Positions 1-43,481 are shown, numbered from the stretch's first letter. The stretch: DNA of 64,000 bases from Phymorhynchus buccinoides (GCA_017654935.2 CM065699.1:2794472-2858471); one strand, 5' to 3'. Notes: generated by a model not told the origin, from the letters alone. Numbers and translations: made by a program.

Positions 1-312
1 GTCTTCAAGGCTGGGCCCAAGGAGATCCATAACCAGCTCATTGTAATTCTTCTCTTGCCCAAAGAAACGGATGTGTGGAATCCCAACGCCTCCCTGGAGT
101 ATTTTGTACAACTTGCTTTCATACAAAAGCTGGGGATGTCTGGCTTTTGTCGACTCGAGTTTCACAGCCACTTCCTCTCCATTTGTTATGTTGATGCCGA
201 GGTAAATGTCCCCGAATGACCCACTCCCTATTTTACGAACGAGTCGATATTTACCGGCCACAATAAACTCACTGCCCTGTGGACTGGATTTTTGGTCTGA
301 TACTTGTTCCAT
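1..312 (-). CDS. CSNK1A1: casein kinase 1 alpha, N-terminal 104 residues (partial)
   Basis: Reading the minus strand from the ATG at 312-310 gives 104 uninterrupted codons that run off the left edge. A short variable N-terminus is followed by [20 protein letters not shown], the start of a protein kinase domain. The glycine loop GSGSFG is at residues 29-34 and the ATP-binding lysine (VAVK) at residue 51. After these come [19 protein letters not shown] and [12 protein letters not shown], which are diagnostic of casein kinase 1 and closest to the alpha subfamily. CK1 alpha is a serine/threonine kinase that primes beta-catenin in Wnt signalling and acts in many other pathways. The catalytic HRD and DFG motifs lie outside the window. 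No intron interrupts these 104 codons. The start was chosen because it is the first ATG before the conserved domain. The gene is head-to-head with LPCAT. Confidence 0.95.
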   Translation of the reverse strand, partial: MEQVSDQKSSPQGSEFIVAGKYRLVRKIGSGSFGDIYLGINITNGEEVAVKLESTKARHPQLLYESKLYKILQGGVGIPHIRFFGQEKNYNELVMDLLGPSLED

Positions 313-580
313 CTTTGTGTCTAGAAGTTCCCTTATTTGTCGTAAACAGCATCAAAGCACCAGGGAAGTTTGTGTCAATCTGTTTCTACAACGTAGGCCT
401 TCTCGTTGCCATCTTGGGCGCTTAGCAGAACAATTTCCCAGCATGCGTCATTTCCACCCAACCCTAAGAAACGCAGCAGTACGCATGCTCGGTGACTTGG
501 CGGAAATTGCGAATAACAACATCCTTGATGTGAGTCCATGGGCTTAGCTGACGACAGAAGATACAGTCAGTCGCAAAAAA
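313..580. promoter_or_regulatory. putative bidirectional promoter between CK1 alpha and LPCAT
   Basis: Only 268 bp separate the CK1 start codon (312) from the LPCAT start codon (581), so both 5'UTRs and the core promoters must share this stretch unless upstream non-coding exons exist. It has no obvious TATA box near either start. A GCCATCTTGG element at about 410 reads AAGATGGC on the other strand, the core of YY1-type initiator sites, and there are CATGCG/GCATGC-rich words at 440-490. Assignment as a promoter is inferred from geometry. Confidence 0.6.
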
Positions 581-30217
<29,637 letters not shown>

Positions 30218-30858
30218 TCCCCATGGGTTGTGGTCGATGGTGTTTTGAAACGTTGTTCCGCACCCTGTGTTGCTGTGGGTGGTTTGGAAAACACCACTGC
30301 TGTTGTGCTGGTGCTGTTGTGTTGTAGCACTAATTCGCATAGTTAATTACATAATCTCAGAATTATCAAAGCTGAGATTATAACTACTGTGTGTGTGAAC
30401 CGATTTCTGATCTTCTTTGACTGTGGCCAAAGTTTAGCTGTTGTGTTTTCTCTTTGACTTTTCCCACTCTGTAAAGGAATGGTGGCTTTTAAAGGCATCT
30501 TTTCATAGTCTACTTCGACGCTTGTTTCTTTCATATTTCATGCGAAACATATAAACTGATTAAAGAGTGTAATGATATTCAATTCCATTTTCAAAATGAA
30601 AAAAACTAAACATAAAGTTTTTATATTTTATTGATACTTACCTTTAAAAAACATATTTTTATATATTATTTTATATATTTGTTCAATATTTTCCAGTTGA
30701 TCAACATCATTACTCAATCCAATTATAATATTGTATTATTAACTACAAGGATTATCAGACATGTTGATTTGTTTTCCTATTAGTGAAAATTGTAGATATC
30801 ATACTTCGTGATTTTATTCCATTTTCTGCTGTATTACTGCGATGATGATGATGTATTC
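30218..30858 (+). other. LPCAT 3'UTR and downstream
   Basis: AT-rich sequence after the stop. An ATTAAA at 30559-30564 is a candidate polyadenylation signal. The exact transcript end is not visible. Confidence 0.45.
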
Positions 30859-31589
30859 TACAGTGGAGTCCAACTATAACGAACTCGCTTTTAACGAAAT
30901 TTCGCGATTAACGAACTGACTTCAATTTCCCGGCAAATGCCCTTCTATTTGTCACTTGCAAAGCCATGGGTATAACGAACAAAAAATCCTTTTGAAATAA
31001 CGAACATCCGCTTTTTACGAACACATGTTCTACGCCCTAGGATAATTTTATTTACTTGGAAAAATAGCCTATAACGAACTCAGCCTGTGCGATGCGATGC
31101 AAAAACCTAGGCCTTCAAACTCCAAGCTAGAACGTGTTGTCAAGAGGAAGGAAGTTGGAAAATATGAACTGCGCATGCGTGAACTCATTTAGATTCACAC
31201 TGGGTCGTCTGCTAGGCCTAGGCTTCCTACAGATCATTCGGTTTCTCAAGGTCGCTTTACAATTCGCGCTCAAAATAAAGATCGAAAAGTTCGTGAAAGC
31301 CTATAACAAACTAAATTTGTGTGATGTGTTGTCACTTAATGGACAAACTTGTTGAAAAGTGTGCCAAAACAGATCAGCGTCAGACAACACTGCTGAACTA
31401 CTTCAAGCCTTGTACATCCCGTGATTAAGACAGACGATCCAAACTGGTCAAGTTTATGTTTTCGGTTATCATTGTTTGAACTGTTTTTGTTTTCAACATA
31501 CATTGTACATGTACATGTATAACGAAATCCTGATACAACGAACTGAGTCTGTGTTCCGTTAAAATTCGTTTTACCCGGACTCCACTGTA
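30859..31589. mobile_element. pogo-type MITE, 731 bp
   Basis: TA-flanked ends TACAGTGGAGTCCAACTATA and, in reverse, TACAGTGGAGTCCGGGTAAA. The interior has several ataacgaac words in both orientations near the ends. A non-autonomous relative of Tigger/pogo; no open transposase. Confidence 0.85.
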
Positions 31590-32329
31590 CTTCTTTCCCA
31601 CTTTGGGGGGACCTCAAATCTTTCATTGTTGTGATTCAATCCATAATACTTTCTCGTTTTGCTGTACTTTGTACTGTTTGAAGTAACTTACTTCTGAAAG
31701 GCAATCTGATTGTTCATCACGTTTGGCTCTTTCTGTTTGTACATTTCTATTTGCTTTGTGATTCTTTCATTCCGATGTGTTTTGGGGGCCAGGTTTGTAG
31801 CCATTGATTGGATTATTGTCTTCTGTGATATCTCTTGTTTTCTATTGTGTCATAGCAATATCTCGTGTTTAAGGAATCGTGTCAAAATGCAGCCCAACCA
31901 CTAATTAAAGATGAAAGCAAAAAGGCTTTAGAATGAAACATTTCTGCCTCAACACCATCTGCTATCCAGCACTTCCTAAAGTTTATTTATTTTTGATTAT
32001 TATTAGGCACGTGAGTGCAGAGTTTAAGGACGTAGGGGTGGGGTGTTATTGTGTCCTCCTCAGCCCATGAATTCCAAAGAACCAGCGCCCTTCCTTGGCC
32101 GCTAACGAACACGGAGATACTTCATTCCTTGCCGTCCTCCGTGACGGCTGGGGAGCGGATTGCCTGCAGCCAGCGTAAGTCTGACGCTGCTAAGCTCAAC
32201 TCCATTGTGCACCCCTAACCCCATCGCCTTACTACTGCTTGATGTGTTTGGTGGAATACCAATCTGAAGTTGTTGGATTCTGTTCTGAACTGACAACTTG
32301 GGATGGGACTTTTTACATTCCATTCAGAG
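31590..32329. other. intergenic, nothing recognised
   Basis: AT-rich then mixed sequence; no gene or repeat identified. Confidence 0.5.
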
Positions 32330-32668
32330 ACCACAGAGAGACCAGCATTGTTACTTATGTGTCTTGCGCAGATGATGATAAAGGTGTTATAGGACTTGTT
32401 TCAGAGAGACGCGTTGTTATTTATGTGTGTTGCGCAGATGATGATAAAGGTGTTATAGGACTTGTTTCAGAGAGACACGTTGTTATTTATGTGTGTTGCG
32501 CAGATGATGATAAAGGTGTTATAGGACTTGTTTCAGAGAGACACGCGTTGTTATTTATGTGTTGCGCAGATGATGATAAAGGTGTTATAGGACTTGTTTC
32601 AGAGAGACAAGCGTTGTTATTTATGTGTTGCGCAGATGATGATAAAGGTGTTATAGGACTTGTTTAGA
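32330..32668 (+). repeat. 62-67-bp minisatellite, 5 copies
   Basis: Unit gttgttatttatgtgttgcg, cagatgatgataaaggtgtt, ataggacttgtttcagagag plus a short variable join (acacg, acgc, acaagc). Confidence 0.92.
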
Positions 32669-32669
32669 T

Positions 32670-33271
32670 TACCCTATTTTACGGACTACAAGGCCATACG
32701 TTTCCCTGCGCCTTAAAAAGAGTTGCGCCTAGTGTATGACTGACATCTGATTAAACAAAGTTGTGAATTCCATTCATACCGTACCTTTTGAGATCGATTA
32801 TCAGACCAAAATCGTGAATGAAGCCACCAAAGCAGATCACACATTCAAAGTAAAAGGGGGGGTGGGGAAGCAGGATATGACATCACAGCCTCAGTTTCGA
32901 CAGCAAAAGCCATAACAATCATGGCAGAAAAGTATGTCGCTGCTCAAGGCAAGCAAAACTCATATAAATCTAGTCCGTGTTTTTCAATTGACTTTTCTGG
33001 GCACTCTGACGCAGACGATGCATTAAAGTTCTTCATCATATGGATATCCGGATAGCGGCGTGAGTGTAATTTCTGTCGTTCTGAAGATTGTTTTGACAGA
33101 ACTAGGCAAAATACGACCACCTTTATTTGAGTCGATCTCATGTCTTCGATCTGTTTTTTTGCTTTCGTTCGATCATTTTGCATGTGCCTTAAAATCTGTT
33201 GTGCCTTGTGTATGTATAAACATTTTGAGGGAAATTCAGGGGGTGCGTTTTGTAGTCCGTAACATACAGTA
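32670..33271. mobile_element. pogo-type MITE, 602 bp
   Basis: Ends TACCCTATTTTACGGACTAC and, in reverse, TACTGTATGTTACGGACTAC, TA-flanked, with ...gcgcct and ...gcacccc subterminal words shared with the full transposon at 14231-16155. Confidence 0.8.
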
Positions 33272-33424
33272 TTTTGCATAATTTGTGCCAGCTATTAGTA
33301 CGATTTTCTGTAGATTGTTATGCACATTTTTTGATTGTTGTTGTTCTAAATGTTTGACTCCTGTTTTCTGGATGAATTGCTTTCTGTCCATCGTTGTGTC
33401 TGAGAAGATGGTGTTTGTTCTCTG

Positions 33425-36400
33425 CACCCTGTGTTCCTTGCTTGCTGTTGCTGGTTGGTGGCACAGCTGGGTCACATCCATTGTTCCTTGCTTGCTGTTG
33501 GTGGTTGGTGGCACAGGTGGGTCACATCCATTGTTCCTTGCTTGCTGTTGGTGGTTGGTGGCACAGGTGGGTCACATCCATTGTTCCTTGCTTGCTGTTG
33601 GTGGTTGGTGGCACAGGTGGGTCACATCCATTGTTCCTTGCTTGCTGTTGGTGGCACAGGTGGGTCACATCCATTGTTCCTTGCTTGCTGTTGGTGGCAC
33701 AGCTGGGTCACATCCATTGTTCCTTGCTTGCTGTTGGTGGTTGGTGGCACAGCTGGGTCACATCCATTGTTCCTTGCTTGCTGTTGCTGGTTGGTGGCAC
33801 AGGTGGGTCACATCCATTGTTCCTTGCTTGCTGTTGGTGGTTGGTGGCACAGCTGGGTCACATCCATTGTTCCTTGCTTGCTGTTGGTGGTTGGTGGCAC
33901 AGCTGGGTCACATCCATTGTTCCTTGCTTGCTGTTGGTGGTTGGTGGCACAGCTGGGTCACATCCATTGTTCCTTGCTTGCTGTTGCTGGTTGGTGGCAC
34001 AGCTGGGTCACATCCATTGTTCCTTGCTTGCTGTTGGTGGTTGGTGGCACAGCTGGGTCACATCCATTGTTCCTTGCTTGCTGTTGGTGGTTGGTGGCAC
34101 AGCTGGGTCACATCCTGTGTTCCTTGCTTGCTGTTGGTGGTTGGTGGCACAGGTGGGTCACATCCATTGTTCCTTGCTTGCTGTTGGTGGTTGGTGGCAC
34201 AGGTGGGTCACATCCATTGTTCCTTGCTTGCTGTTGGTGGTTGGTGGCACAGGTGGGTCACATCCATTGTTCCTTGCTTGCTGTTGGTGGTTGGTGGCAC
34301 AGGTGGGTCACATCCATTGTTCCTTGCTTGCTGTTGGTGGTTGGTGGCACAGCTGGGTCACATCCATTGTTCCTTGCTTGCTGTTGGTGGCACAGGTGGG
34401 TCACATCCATTGTTCCTTGCTTGCTGTTGGTGGTTGGTGGCACAGGTGGGTCACATCCATTGTTCCTTGCTTGCTGTTGGTGGTTGGTGGCACAGCTGGG
34501 TCACATCCATTGTTCCTTGCTTGCTGTTGGTGGCACAGGTGGGTCACATCCATTGTTCCTTGCTTGCTGTTGGCGGTTGGTGGCACAGCTGGGTCACATC
34601 CATTGTTCCTTGCTTGCTGTTGGTGGTTGGTGGCACAGGTGGGTCACATCCATTGTTCCTTGCTTGCTGTTGGTGGTTGGTGGCACAGCTGGGTCACATC
34701 CATTGTTCCTTGCTTGCTGTTGGTGGTTGGTGGCACAGGTGGGTCACATCCATTGTTCCTTGCTTGCTGTTGGTGGTTGGTGGCACAGGTGGGTCACATC
34801 CATTGTTCCTTGCTTGCTGTTGGTGGTTGGTGGCACAGCTGGGTCACATCCATTGTTCCTTGCTTGCTGTTGGTGGTTGGTGGCACAGCTGGGTCACATC
34901 CTGTGTTCCTTGCTTGCTGTTGGTGGTTGGTGGCACAGGTGGGTCACATCCATTGTTCCTTGCTTGCTGTTGGTGGTTGGTGGCACAGCTGGGTCACATC
35001 CATTGTTCCTTGCTTGCTGTTGGTGGTTGGTGGCACAGCTGGGTCACATCCATTGTTCCTTGCTTGCTGTTGGTGGTTGGTGGCACAGGTGGGTCACATC
35101 CATTGTTCCTTGCTTGCTGTTGGTGGTTGGTGGCACAGCTGGGTCACATCCATTGTTCCTTGCTTGCTGTTGGTGGTTGGTGGCACAGCTGGGTCACATC
35201 CATTGTTCCTTGCTTGCTGTTGGTGGTTGGTGGCACAGGTGGGTCACATCCATTGTTCCTTGCTTGCTGTTGGTGGTTGGTGGCACAGGTGGGTCACATC
35301 CATTGTTCCTTGCTTGCTGTTGGTGGTTGGTGGCACAGGTGGGTCACATCCATTGTTCCTTGCTTGCTGTTGCTGGTTGGTGGCACAGGTGGGTCACATC
35401 CATTGTTCCTTGCTTGCTGTTGGTGGTTGGTGGCACAGCTGGGTCACATCCATTGTTCCTTGCTTGCTGTTGGTGGTTGGTGGCACAGGTGGGTCACATC
35501 CATTGTTCCTTGCTTGCTGTTGCTGGTTGGTGGCACAGCTGGGTCACATCCATTGTTCCTTGCTTGCTGTTGGTGGTTGGTGGCACAGGTGGGTCACATC
35601 CATTGTTCCTTGCTTGCTGTTGGTGGTTGGTGGCACAGGTGGGTCACATCCATTGTTCCTTGCTTGCTGTTGGTGGCACAGGTGGGTCACATCCATTGTT
35701 CCTTGCTTGCTGTTGGTGGTTGGTGGCACAGCTGGGTCACATCCATTGTTCCTTGCTTGCTGTTGGTGGTTGGTGGCACAGCTGGGTCACATCCATTGTT
35801 CCTTGCTTGCTGTTGGTGGTTGGTGGCACAGGTGGGTCACATCCATTGTTCCTTGCTTGCTGTTGGTGGTTGGTGGCACAGGTGGGTCACATCCTGTGTT
35901 CCTTGCTTGCTGTTGGTGGTTGGTGGCACAGGTGGGTCACATCCATTGTTCCTTGCTTGCTGTTGGTGGTTGGTGGCACAGGTGGGTCACATCCATTGTT
36001 CCTTGCTTGCTGTTGCTGGTTGGTGGCACAGCTGGGTCACATCCATTGTTCCTTGCTTGCTGTTGGTGGTTGGTGGCACAGGTGGGTCACATCCATTGTT
36101 CCTTGCTTGCTGTTGCTGGTTGGTGGCACAGCTGGGTCACATCCATTGTTCCTTGCTTGCTGTTGGTGGTTGGTGGCACAGGTGGGTCACATCCATTGTT
36201 CCTTGCTTGCTGTTGGTGGTTGGTGGCACAGGTGGGTCACATCCATTGTTCCTTGCTTGCTGTTGGTGGCACAGGTGGGTCACATCCTGTGTTCCTTGCT
36301 TGCTGTTGGTGGTTGGTGGCACAGCTGGGTCACATCCATTGTTCCTTGCTTGCTGTTGCTGGTTGGTGGCACAGGTGGGTCACATCCATTGTTCCTTGCT

Positions 36401-39400
36401 TGCTGTTGGTGGTTGGTGGCACAGGTGGGTCACATCCTGTGTTCCTTGCTTGCTGTTGGTGGTTGGTGGCACAGGTGGGTCACATCCATTGTTCCTTGCT
36501 TGCTGTTGGTGGTTGGTGGCACAGGTGGGTCACATTCATTGTTCCTTGCTTGCTGTTGGTGGTTGGTGGCACAGGTGGGTCACATCCATTGTTCCTTGCT
36601 TGCTGTTGGTGGTTGGTGGCACAGCTGGGTCACATCCATTGTTCCTTGCTTGCTGTTGCTGGTTGGTGGCACAGGTGGGTCACATCCATTGTTCCTTGCT
36701 TGCTGTTGGTGGTTGGTGGCACAGGTGGGTCACATCCATTGTTCCTTGCTTGCTGTTGGTGGTTGGTGGCACAGGTGGGTCACATCCATTGTTCCTTGCT
36801 TGCTGTTGGTGGTTGGTGGCACAGGTGGGTCACATCCATTGTTCCTTGCTTGCTGTTGGTGGCACAGGTGGGTCACATCCATTGTTCCTTGCTTGCTGTT
36901 GGTGGTTGGTGGCACAGCTGGGTCACATCCTGTGTTCCTTGCTTGCTGTTGGTGGTTGGTGGCACAGGTGGGTCACATCCTGTGTTCCTTGCTTGCTGTT
37001 GGTGGTTGGTGGCACAGGTGGGTCACATCCATTGTTCCTTGCTTGCTGTTGCTGGTTGGTGGCACAGGTGGGTCACATCCATTGTTCCTTGCTTGCTGTT
37101 GGTGGTTGGTGGCACAGGTGGGTCACATCCTGTGTTCCTTGCTTGCTGTTGATGGCACAGGTGGGTCACATTCATTGTTCCTTGCTTGCTGTTGGTGGTT
37201 GGTGGCACAGCTGGGTCACATCCATTGTTCCTTGCTTGCTGTTGCTGGTTGGTGGCACAGGTGGGTCACATCCATTGTTCCTTGCTTGCTGTTGGTGGTT
37301 GGTGGCACAGGTGGGTCACATCCATTGTTCCTTGCTTGCTGTTGGTGGTTGGTGGCACAGGTGGGTCACATCCATTGTTCCTTGCTTGCTGTTGGTGGCA
37401 CAGCTGGGTCACATCCATTGTTCCTTGCTTGCTGTTGGTGGTTGGTGGCACAGGTGGGTCACATTCATTGTTCCTTGCTTGCTGTTGGTGGTTGGTGGCA
37501 CAGGTGGGTCACATCCATTGTTCCTTGCTTGCTGTTGGTGGCACAGCTGGGTCACATCCATTGTTCCTTGCTTGCTGTTGGTGGTTGGTGGCACAGGTGG
37601 GTCACATTCATTGTTCCTTGCTTGCTGTTGGTGGTTGGTGGCACAGGTGGGTCACATTCATTGTTCCTTGCTTGCTGTTGGTGGTTGGTGGCACAGGTGG
37701 GTCACATCCATTGTTCCTTGCTTGCTGTTGGTGGCACAGGTGGGTCACATCCTGTGTTCCTTGCTTGCTGTTGGTGGTTGGTGGCACAGGTGGGTCACAT
37801 TCATTGTTCCTTGCTTGCTGTTGGTGGTTGGTGGCACAGGTGGGTCACATCCATTGTTCCTTGCTTGCTGTTGGTGGCACAGCTGGGTCACATCCATTGT
37901 TCCTTGCTTGCTGTTGGTGGTTGGTGGCACAGGTGGGTCACATCCATTGTTCCTTGCTTGCTGTTGGTGGTTGGTGGCACAGCTGGGTCACATCCATTGT
38001 TCCTTGCTTGCTGTTGGTGGTTGGTGGCACAGGTGGGTCACATCCATTGTTCCTTGCTTGCTGTTGGTGGTTGGTGGCACAGGTGGGTCACATCCATTGT
38101 TCCTTGCTTGCTGTTGGTGGCTGGTGGCACAGCTGGGTCACATCCATTGTTCCTTGCTTGCTGTTGGTGGTTGGTGGCACAGGTGGGTCACATCCATTGT
38201 TCCTTGCTTGCTGTTGGCGGTTGGTGGCACAGCTGGGTCACATCCATTGTTCCTTGCTTGCTGTTGGTGGTTGGTGGCACAGGTGGGTCACATCCATTGT
38301 TCCTTGCTTGCTGTTGGTGGTTGGTGGCACAGCTGGGTCACATCCTGTGTTCCTTGCTTGCTGTTGGTGGTTGGTGGCACAGGTGGGTCACATCCATTGT
38401 TCCTTGCTTGCTGTTGGTGGTTGGTGGCACAGCTGGGTCACATCCATTGTTCCTTGCTTGCTGTTGGTGGTTGGTGGCACAGCTGGGTCACATCCATTGT
38501 TCCTTGCTTGCTGTTGGTGGTTGGTGGCACAGGTGGGTCACATCCATTGTTCCTTGCTTGCTGTTGGTGGTTGGTGGCACAGCTGGGTCACATCCATTGT
38601 TCCTTGCTTGCTGTTGGTGGTTGGTGGCACAGCTGGGTCACATTCATTGTTCCTTGCTTGCTGTTGGTGGTTGGTGGCACAGGTGGGTCACATTCATTGT
38701 TCCTTGCTTGCTGTTGGTGGTTGGTGGCACAGCTGGGTCACATTCATTGTTCCTTGCTTGCTGTTGGTGGTTGGTGGCACAGGTGGGTCACATCCATTGT
38801 TCCTTGCTTGCTGTTGGTGGTTGGTGGCACAGGTGGGTCACATCCATTGTTCCTTGCTTGCTGTTGGTGGCACAGGTGGGTCACATCCATTGTTCCTTGC
38901 TTGCTGTTGGTGGTTGGTGGCACAGCTGGGTCACATCCATTGTTCCTTGCTTGCTGTTGGTGGTTGGTGGCACAGCTGGGTCACATCCATTGTTCCTTGC
39001 TTGCTGTTGGTGGTTGGTGGCACAGGTGGGTCACATCCATTGTTCCTTGCTTGCTGTTGGTGGTTGGTGGCACAGGTGGGTCACATTCATTGTTCCTTGC
39101 TTGCTGTTGGTGGTTGGTGGCACAGGTGGGTCACATCCATTGTTCCTTGCTTGCTGTTGGTGGCACAGGTGGGTCACATTCATTGTTCCTTGCTTGCTGT
39201 TGGTGGTTGGTGGCACAGGTGGGTCACATCCTGTGTTCCTTGCTTGCTGTTGGTGGCTGGTGGCACAGCTGGGTCACATCCATTGTTCCTTGCTTGCTGT
39301 TGGTGGTTGGTGGCACAGGTGGGTCACATCCATTGTTCCTTGCTTGCTGTTGGTGGTTGGTGGCACAGGTGGGTCACATCCATTGTTCCTTGCTTGCTGT

Positions 39401-41205
39401 TGGTGGTTGGTGGCACAGGTGGGTCACATCCTGTGTTCCTTGCTTGCTGTTGGTGGTTGGTGGCACAGCTGGGTCACATCCATTGTTCCTTGCTTGCTGT
39501 TGGTGGTTGGTGGCACAGGTGGGTCACATCCATTGTTCCTTGCTTGCTGTTGGTGGTTGGTGGCACAGCTGGGTCACATCCATTGTTCCTTGCTTGCTGT
39601 TGGTGGTTGGTGGCACAGGTGGGTCACATCCATTGTTCCTTGCTTGCTGTTGGTGGTTGGTGGCACAGGTGGGTCACATCCATTGTTCCTTGCTTGCTGT
39701 TGGTGGCACAGGTGGGTCACATCCTGTGTTCCTTGCTTGCTGTTGGTGGTTGGTGGCACAGCTGGGTCACATCCATTGTTCCTTGCTTGCTGTTGCTGGT
39801 TGGTGGCACAGGTGGGTCACATCCATTGTTCCTTGCTTGCTGTTGGTGGTTGGTGGCACAGGTGGGTCACATCCATTGTTCCTTGCTTGCTGTTGGTGGT
39901 TGGTGGCACAGGTGGGTCACATCCATTGTTCCTTGCTTGCTGTTGGTGGTTGGTGGCACAGGTGGGTCACATTCATTGTTCCTTGCTTGCTGTTGGTGGT
40001 TGGTGGCACAGCTGGGTCACATCCATTGTTCCTTGCTTGCTGTTGGTGGTTGGTGGCACAGGTGGGTCACATCCATTGTTCCTTGCTTGCTGTTGCTGGT
40101 TGGTGGCACAGCTGGGTCACATCCATTGTTCCTTGCTTGCTGTTGGTGGTTGGTGGCACAGCTGGGTCACATCCATTGTTCCTTGCTTGCTGTTGGTGGT
40201 TGGTGGCACAGCTGGGTCACATCCATTGTTCCTTGCTTGCTGTTGCTGGTTGGTGGCACAGGTGGGTCACATCCATTGTTCCTTGCTTGCTGTTGCTGGT
40301 TGGTGGCACAGGTGGGTCACATCCATTGTTGGCACCTTGCTTGCTTGCTGTTGGTGGTTGGTGGCACAGCTGGGTCACATCCATTGTTCCTTGCTTGCTG
40401 TTGGTGGTTGGTGGCACAGGTGGGTCACATCCATTGTTCCTTGCTTGCTGTTGGTGGTTGGTGGCACAGCTGGGTCACATCCATTGTTCCTTGCTTGCTG
40501 TTGGTGGTTGGTGGCACAGGTGGGTCACATCCATTGTTCCTTGCTTGCTGTTGCTGGTTGGTGGCACAGCTGGGTCACATCCATTGTTCCTTGCTTGCTG
40601 TTGGTGGTTGGTGGCACAGGTGGGTCACATCCATTGTTCCTTGCTTGCTGTTGGTGGTTGGTGGCACAGCTGGGTCACATCCATTGTTCCTTGCTTGCTG
40701 TTGGTGGTTGGTGGCACAGGTGGGTCACATCCATTGTTCCTTGCTTGCTGTTGGTGGTTGGTGGCACAGGTGGGTCACATCCATTGTTCCTTGCTTGCTG
40801 TTGGTGGTTGGTGGCACAGCTGGGTCACATCCATTGTTCCTTGCTTGCTGTTGGTGGCACAGGTGGGTCACATCCATTGTTCCTTGCTTGCTGTTGGTGG
40901 TTGGTGGCACAGCTGGGTCACATCCATTGTTCCTTGCTTGCTGTTGGTGGTTGGTGGCACAGGTGGGTCACATCCATTGTTCCTTGCTTGCTGTTGCTGG
41001 TTGGTGGCACAGGTGGGTCACATCCATTGTTCCTTGCTTGCTGTTGGTGGTTGGTGGCACAGCTGGGTCACATCCATTGTTCCTTGCTTGCTGTTGGTGG
41101 TTGGTGGCACAGGTGGGTCACATCCATTGTTCCTTGCTTGCTGGGTTGGTGGTTGGTGGCACAGCTGGGTCACATCCATTGTTCCTTGCTTGCTGTTGGT
41201 GGCAC
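33425..41205 (+). repeat. 50-bp satellite-like array, about 7.8 kb
   Basis: Unit ttgttccttgcttgctgttg, gtggttggtggcacaggtgg, gtcacatcca (50 bp), with a 43-bp variant lacking one ggttggt. Diagnostic variants (agctggg/aggtggg, ttgctgg/ttggtgg, tcctgtg/tccattg, attcatt/atccatt) recur in blocks, indicating higher-order duplication. No plus-strand frame of the unit has a stop, and 50 mod 3 is 2, so all three frames stay open for up to 2748 codons. An irregular unit is at 40329-40345 and another at 41142. Confidence 0.97.
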
Positions 41206-41483
41206 AGTTTCTGGGTGCAGTGTATGGGTCATCCATTGTTTCTGGGTGCAGTGTATGGGTCATCCATTGTTTCTGGGTGCAGTGTATGGGTCATCCATTG
41301 TTTCTGGGTGCAGTGTATGGGTCATCCATTGTTTCTGGGTGCAGTGTATGGGTCATCCATTGTTTCTGGGTGCAGTGTATGGGTCATCCATTGTTTCTGG
41401 GTGCAGTGTATGGGTCATCCATTGTTTCTGGGTGCAGTGTATGGGTCATCCATTGTTTCTGGGTGCAGTGTATGGGTCATCCG
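41206..41483 (+). repeat. 31-bp array, 9 copies, abutting the 50-bp array
   Basis: Unit tttctgggtgcagtgtatgg plus gtcatccattg, identical in all copies. Its gggtc...atccattg part resembles the gtcacatccattg of the 50-bp unit, so it may have arisen from it. Confidence 0.95.
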
Positions 41484-41892
41484 AATGCCCCCGTCATGCA
41501 CGCAAGGCTTGTAATCTGCTGCACGTTTTAAACAGTTGATGGATTTACACATTTATGTTACTTTGTCATACGTTTTATTGCAAACATTGCATGTTTTACA
41601 GGGTCAGGCTTTGCTCGTTTTGAGGGTTTTACATCAAATGTCAATTGTGTACAGCAATTTGAACCAGTTGGGACTCAAACTTTTTTCTTTCTTTTTTGTT
41701 ATTACTAAAACTACCACTCAACAAAACTACCATTTTTTTAAAATTATTAATTTGTGTACATACATTAAAAAAATCTCTGAAAATGCCCATGCTTTTTCAT
41801 GTTATTGTTGGTTAGCATTGAGCATTGCATAGACTCACTTAATATACAAAATAGACACTGTTTGTTTGTTTCGTTTTGTCATATTTGTTTGT

Positions 41893-42040
41893 TGATGTAC
41901 CCTGGCTAAAGGACTCCAGGGGTCATCCCAACAGCTGAAGTACTTGAACACTATGGTACAAATGCATCAGTTAGGGATGAGAACATTACGTGCGTGACCA
42001 TTTTTGATTACCCTGCCACATGGGCAGCCACATTCCGTCT
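41893..42040 (+). repeat. interspersed repeat B, copy 1
   Basis: The stretch gtaccctggctaaaggactc...cttgaacactatggtacaaatgc...gggcagccacattccg recurs in the same orientation at 53933-54075 with scattered changes. Unclassified. Confidence 0.8.
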
Positions 42041-42054
42041 TCAAGGAAAGATAC

Positions 42055-42892
<838 letters not shown>

Positions 42893-42924
42893 TTTAACTC
42901 GGATCACAACCAGGGGCCTATTCA

Positions 42925-43292
42925 CATTGAGATAGTATGAGACTTATCATATCTTAGAAGTCCTGGGCCTGTATTCACATTGAGATAGTATGAGACTCGT
43001 CATCATGATATCTTAGAAGTCCTTCTAAAGTACTATTAAATCCTACTACTTTTGAAGGACTTCCAACTTGTAAGATATGATGATGTAAAGTCTCATGCTA
43101 TCTCAATGTGAATACAGGCCCAGGACTTCTAAGATATGATAAGTCTCATGCTATCTCAATGTGAATACGGGCCCAGGACTTGTAAGATATGATGATGTAA
43201 AGTCTCATGCTATCTCAATGTGAATACGGGCCCTGGACTTGTAAGATATGATGATGTAAAGTCTCATGCTATCTCAATGTGAATACGGGCCC
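42925..43292. mobile_element. palindromic element with tandemly copied ends
   Basis: The word gtattcacattgagatagta and its reverse complement occur in opposed orientation around a centre near 43030. The right end (tctcatgctatctcaatgtg, aatacgggccc) is tandemly repeated about four times. The outline (gggcctgtattcaca ends) resembles Harbinger-type MITEs but no target duplication could be fixed. Confidence 0.7.
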
Positions 43293-43481
43293 TGGTTTCA
43301 TGTTTTGGGCATTGTTTCAGCTCAGAGGAAAGCATGCTGATCATGTCAGACTATGTTTTTTACATTTTATTGTGTAGTGTGTCTCCAGTTGTTGGGAACT
43401 GAATGATCTGAATGTCTTCTTGACTTGCATTTATTAACATCTCATTGGATTTCTGCAGTTGTCTTTTGATCTGATACAGCA

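Noticed and set aside
206..547. 113-codon plus-strand frame at the left edge
   Set aside because: It is antisense to the CK1 alpha coding sequence, which is conserved in the opposite strand.
33285..41539. Open frames of 2748, 2702, 1442 and 1252 codons on the plus strand
   Set aside because: They exist because the 50-bp unit lacks stops in all forward frames; the protein is a repeat of the unit in rotating frame, with no domain and no codon-level constraint visible.
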